From Acidobacterium capsulatum ATCC 51196 (GTDB taxonomy: Bacteria; Acidobacteriota; Terriglobia; Terriglobales; Acidobacteriaceae): a stretch of DNA of 64,000 nt. Shown in pieces: positions 61,184 through 64,000 of this stretch (positions are counted from its first letter, which is position 1; the number at the start of each line of letters is the position of its first letter). The position numbers were made by a program, and so were the translations under genes. Where the stretch lies: positions 2,542,001 through 2,606,000 of the forward strand of contig NC_012483.1 of NCBI RefSeq assembly GCF_000022565.1, read 5' to 3'. Under the pieces are notes generated by a model. The model did no database searches and was not told where the DNA came from. It was given only the letters and a program-made list of their open reading frames with translations.

Positions 61184-64000
61184 ATGATGCAAATCATTCA
61201 AAGAGGGACGAGGGGGGCCATGTCCGGTTCGACCGGCCAGAACTCCCGTCCAGGAAACGCTGGGGGAGCGTTTTCCATCGTCTCGCGCCTGAGTCTGTGG
61301 GGAGCGTTGATGGCTTTCGCCTTCTTCCTGCTCTGTGTCCCGCAGCTACGCGCGCAGACGACCGCCAGCATGTCCGGCACGGTCACTGACCAAACCGGCG
61401 CAGTCATTCCTGGCGCAACGGTGACGCTGACCAATCAAGCCACCCAGGCTCAGCGCACCACAGTCACCACCGGGACAGGCCAGTTCACGCTGACCGCGCT
61501 GCTGCCCGGCACCTACACGGTTAATGTCTCGGCCAAAGGCTTCCAGGGCTATGCTCAAAGCGGCCTTGCGCTGACAGCCGGTGCAGACGTGGGTCTACCC
61601 ACCGTCAAGCTGGCCGTTGGCAGTGCGGCGCAGACCGTCACCGTCCACACGACTACCCAGATTCTGCCCACCATCAACGGTGAGCATGCCGCTGTGCTGA
61701 GCGCGCAGGACATTCACAAGCTTGCACTTGGCGCTCGTGATATCACTCAGTTGCTCAAAATTCTGCCCGGCGTTGTTACCACCCCGCAGGGCATTGGCAA
61801 CTCGACTGCCTTTAGCCAGGTGCACACTGCCACCTCCAGCACCGTCGGTATCGGGATCGTGGCCAATGGCGCTCCGTATCGTGGCGGCACAACTCAGTTG
61901 CTGGATGGCGTTGACATCACTGACCCGGGTTGCAACTGCCAGGCCATGTCTTCGGCAAATCCGGATATGACGCAGGAAGTCACCGTCGAAACCTCCAACT
62001 TCGGCGCAGACTCGCCCTTCGGTCCCATCCTCATCAGCTCCATCAGCAAGTCCGGCGGATCGCAGTATCACGGCGAAGGCTACTTTGTTGCTGAAAATGA
62101 CGTGCTGAATGCCATCGACTGGCAGACCAAGAATGCGGCGGCCAGCCAAGGTAAAAAGGCCCAGAAGGGTAGCGCCCACTACTACTATCCGGGCTTCAAC
62201 GTCGGTGGTCCCATTCCCGGAACGCATAAGAAGCTTCGCTTCTGGTTCGGATACGAAAAAGACCTCCAGAACACCGGTAATGCCAACATCCTGTCATCGT
62301 TCATTCCAACGCCTGACATGATGAACGGCCAGTTCGGCAACACGCCGGCCAATGCAACGTTCTGTACCGGCACCTCTATCAACTTTAAGGTAGACAACGG
62401 TTGTAACGACCTTACGAACACGGTTCTGCCCAACGGCGTCACCCTTCCTGGCGGCGGCGGTGCGGGCAGCCAGATTCCTGCGCAGTTCCTTGACCCCGGT
62501 GCCAAGGTGCTCTCCAGCTTCTGGCCCAAGGCCAACATCACCCCGGTTGCTTCGACGGGTTACGTCAACTACCGCCAGGCCATCCCGGGCACTGTGGATG
62601 GTTGGACCTATCGCATCCGTGTCGACTACAGCCCGACGGCGAAGGATCAGTTCTTCGTTTCCTACCAGCAGGGCTACACGGATGAGCTCACCAACTACAA
62701 CGGTGCCCACATTTACTGGACGCCCGGAAACGCCATTCAGTATCCCGGCGGCGGCCTGTATCAGAAGTACTACACCAAGGCCATCGCGGCGAACTACGTC
62801 CACACCTTCGGAGCCAACCTCACCAACGAGTTGATTCTGGCCTGGGGTTACCTCAACGCTCCAGTCGGTCCCAACAACCCGAATCAGGCCACCCGTAGCG
62901 GTCTTGGCTATCCCTACGGAACGCTCTTCAACACCGGCTCCAACATCCTGCCGGCTTACAGCACCGCAGGTTCCTGGACCTTCCCGGACTTCTCCGAACA
63001 GGACATCTTCGACAATCCCTCGCACCAGTACCTGGTCAAGAAGGAACTGCCCTCGCTGGCAGACAACCTGACCTGGCAGTACAAGAGCCACACCATCAAG
63101 CTGGGCGCCTTCATGGAAGAAGTCACCAACGATCAGGGTGAGTATGAAGATCCGAACGGCAACTTCCGTAACTTCAACATGTACGGCGGCATTCCACAGA
63201 ACGTGATCACCGGTCAGAACATTGGTTCGCCCAACAACCCGACCGCAAACTTCCTGATGGGTATTGCTACAAACTACACGGAGAACAACGTCGTCAAGGT
63301 CACCGATATGGCCTATGGCGACTTCGCCTACTACTTCGATGACACCTGGAAGGCCACCTCGCGCCTCTCCATCGACTACGGTGTGCGCATCGAGCACCTC
63401 GGCCACTGGTATGACAAGAACAAGGACGGTGAGGCTGTCTTCATTCCGACCGACGTTCTGCCCGACTACAACTCCGGACGCCAGAATCCCGGCTTCCGCT
63501 GGCACTCCACCGACCCGGGAATTCCGTCCAGCGGTATGCCCAACCGGTTTGCCTACCTGACGCCGCGCTTCGGCATGTCGTATGACGTCTTCGGCAATGG
63601 CAAGCTGCTGGTTCGCGGTGGATGGGGCATCTTCCGCTTCGCCGACCAGTACAACAACTACACCGGCCCAATTCAAACCTCACAGGAAATCGCAGGCTAT
63701 TCACTGCCTGGCAACACCTCCATCTTCTTCAATCAGCCCCAGCAGGCTGCTGCCACCGGTGGCGTGGCCGGACAAAATGGTGCCCCCGGCATCATCGTTC
63801 CGCAGGTCGGCGTGGGTTGCAGCCCAAGCAATCCTTGCATCGATCCCGGCCAGTCCGGCCTCAATCCTACGGATGATCAGATTCCCGACTCCTCAGCCTG
63901 GAACCTGACCATCGACAAGCAGTTGCCCTTGAACTTCCTTCTGGAAGCTGCTTACGTAGGCAATCACGCAGAGAACCTGCCCCTCGGCGGTGAAGCCCTT
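61184..64000 (+). CDS. TonB-dependent receptor, Oar-like with carboxypeptidase-regulatory-like N-domain (3' end beyond window)
   Basis: The ATG at 61184 follows AGGAG by 7 nt. The reading frame is open to the window edge (939 residues so far). After a 56-residue leader with a membrane segment (LMAFAFFLLCVPQLRAQ) comes a CarboxypepD_reg-like/Ig-like domain (GTVTDQTGAVIPGATVTLTN, GQFTLTALLPGTYTVNVSAKGF). A plug region with QLLDGVDITDPG and STAFSQVH precedes a long beta-barrel. These Oar-type receptors import large substrates, often oligosaccharides, through the outer membrane in Acidobacteriota. The N-terminus is unusually long and basic before the signal segment. Confidence 0.93.
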   Translation, partial: MMQIIQRGTRGAMSGSTGQNSRPGNAGGAFSIVSRLSLWGALMAFAFFLLCVPQLRAQTTASMSGTVTDQTGAVIPGATVTLTNQATQAQRTTVTTGTGQFTLTALLPGTYTVNVSAKGFQGYAQSGLALTAGADVGLPTVKLAVGSAAQTVTVHTTTQILPTINGEHAAVLSAQDIHKLALGARDITQLLKILPGVVTTPQGIGNSTAFSQVHTATSSTVGIGIVANGAPYRGGTTQLLDGVDITDPGCNCQAMSSANPDMTQEVTVETSNFGADSPFGPILISSISKSGGSQYHGEGYFVAENDVLNAIDWQTKNAAASQGKKAQKGSAHYYYPGFNVGGPIPGTHKKLRFWFGYEKDLQNTGNANILSSFIPTPDMMNGQFGNTPANATFCTGTSINFKVDNGCNDLTNTVLPNGVTLPGGGGAGSQIPAQFLDPGAKVLSSFWPKANITPVASTGYVNYRQAIPGTVDGWTYRIRVDYSPTAKDQFFVSYQQGYTDELTNYNGAHIYWTPGNAIQYPGGGLYQKYYTKAIAANYVHTFGANLTNELILAWGYLNAPVGPNNPNQATRSGLGYPYGTLFNTGSNILPAYSTAGSWTFPDFSEQDIFDNPSHQYLVKKELPSLADNLTWQYKSHTIKLGAFMEEVTNDQGEYEDPNGNFRNFNMYGGIPQNVITGQNIGSPNNPTANFLMGIATNYTENNVVKVTDMAYGDFAYYFDDTWKATSRLSIDYGVRIEHLGHWYDKNKDGEAVFIPTDVLPDYNSGRQNPGFRWHSTDPGIPSSGMPNRFAYLTPRFGMSYDVFGNGKLLVRGGWGIFRFADQYNNYTGPIQTSQEIAGYSLPGNTSIFFNQPQQAAATGGVAGQNGAPGIIVPQVGVGCSPSNPCIDPGQSGLNPTDDQIPDSSAWNLTIDKQLPLNFLLEAAYVGNHAENLPLGGEAL

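Overview
The window is a GC-rich, gene-dense chromosomal segment of a Gram-negative bacterium, most likely an Acidobacteriota member of the Acidobacteriaceae/Terriglobia type. The indications are a large Oar-like TonB-dependent receptor with an N-terminal carboxypeptidase-regulatory-like domain, a CRTAC1/FG-GAP secreted protein, an AroD-AroE fusion, outer-membrane proteins and lipoproteins, an EF-G-like paralogue, and a Zn-type HemB. The organism call is inference; no rRNA is present. No prophage, integrase, transposase or CRISPR array was seen. Mobile traces are limited to small palindromic repeats and one MITE-like insertion.

Layout. 0-10.4 kb: a GT4 glycosyltransferase running off the left edge, DUF4112 protein, tRNA-His, DUF72 protein, YheT-type hydrolase plus an unrecognised overlapping partner, secreted esterase, mnmE and jag (tRNA modification and RNA binding), tRNA-Arg, a ParDE toxin-antitoxin pair, a MITE-like element abutting hemB, a zinc-ribbon membrane protein, and ruvX. 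10.5-21.9 kb: mltG, a LolA-like lipoprotein, a FUSC membrane protein, a DUF4097 beta-repeat protein, a 585-bp non-coding region with DnaA-box-like motifs, dnaN, a RegA/RegB redox two-component pair, an OprB porin, a YeiH transporter and its LysR regulator. 22-33.4 kb: sugar isomerase-asnS, arginase, HigBA, ddl, small membrane proteins, a secreted aspartyl protease, a TetR regulator with an AcrR-like operator, and an EF-G paralogue. 33.4-45 kb: class III aminotransferase, cation/proton antiporter, EamA transporter, cysS, tsaD, CCA-adding enzyme, a 55-residue peptide gene, greA, CDP-alcohol phosphatidyltransferase and an SDR. 45-64 kb: a coiled-coil membrane protein, aroDE with a histone-H1-like tail, an M3 oligopeptidase, DUF6580 and DUF457-type membrane proteins, tilS, a GNAT enzyme, the ackA-xfp phosphoketolase operon, CRTAC1 and the truncated TonB receptor.

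Much of the window is housekeeping: tRNA maturation and charging (mnmE, tilS, tsaD, cca, asnS, cysS, two tRNAs), wall synthesis (ddl, mltG), and replication and recombination (dnaN, ruvX). Xfp makes acetyl phosphate that AckA can convert to acetate and ATP; the RegB-like kinase would sense the quinone pool.

Three observations stand out. First, the bifunctional shikimate enzyme AroDE carries an in-frame tail of about 215 residues rich in Lys, Ala and Pro. Second, at least a dozen genes have a -10-like hexamer only 6-12 nt before the start codon and no Shine-Dalgarno sequence, suggesting widespread leaderless mRNAs. Third, several families of intergenic palindromes occur, including a 112-bp element flanked by an apparent TTAG duplication that overlaps the hemB stop codon.
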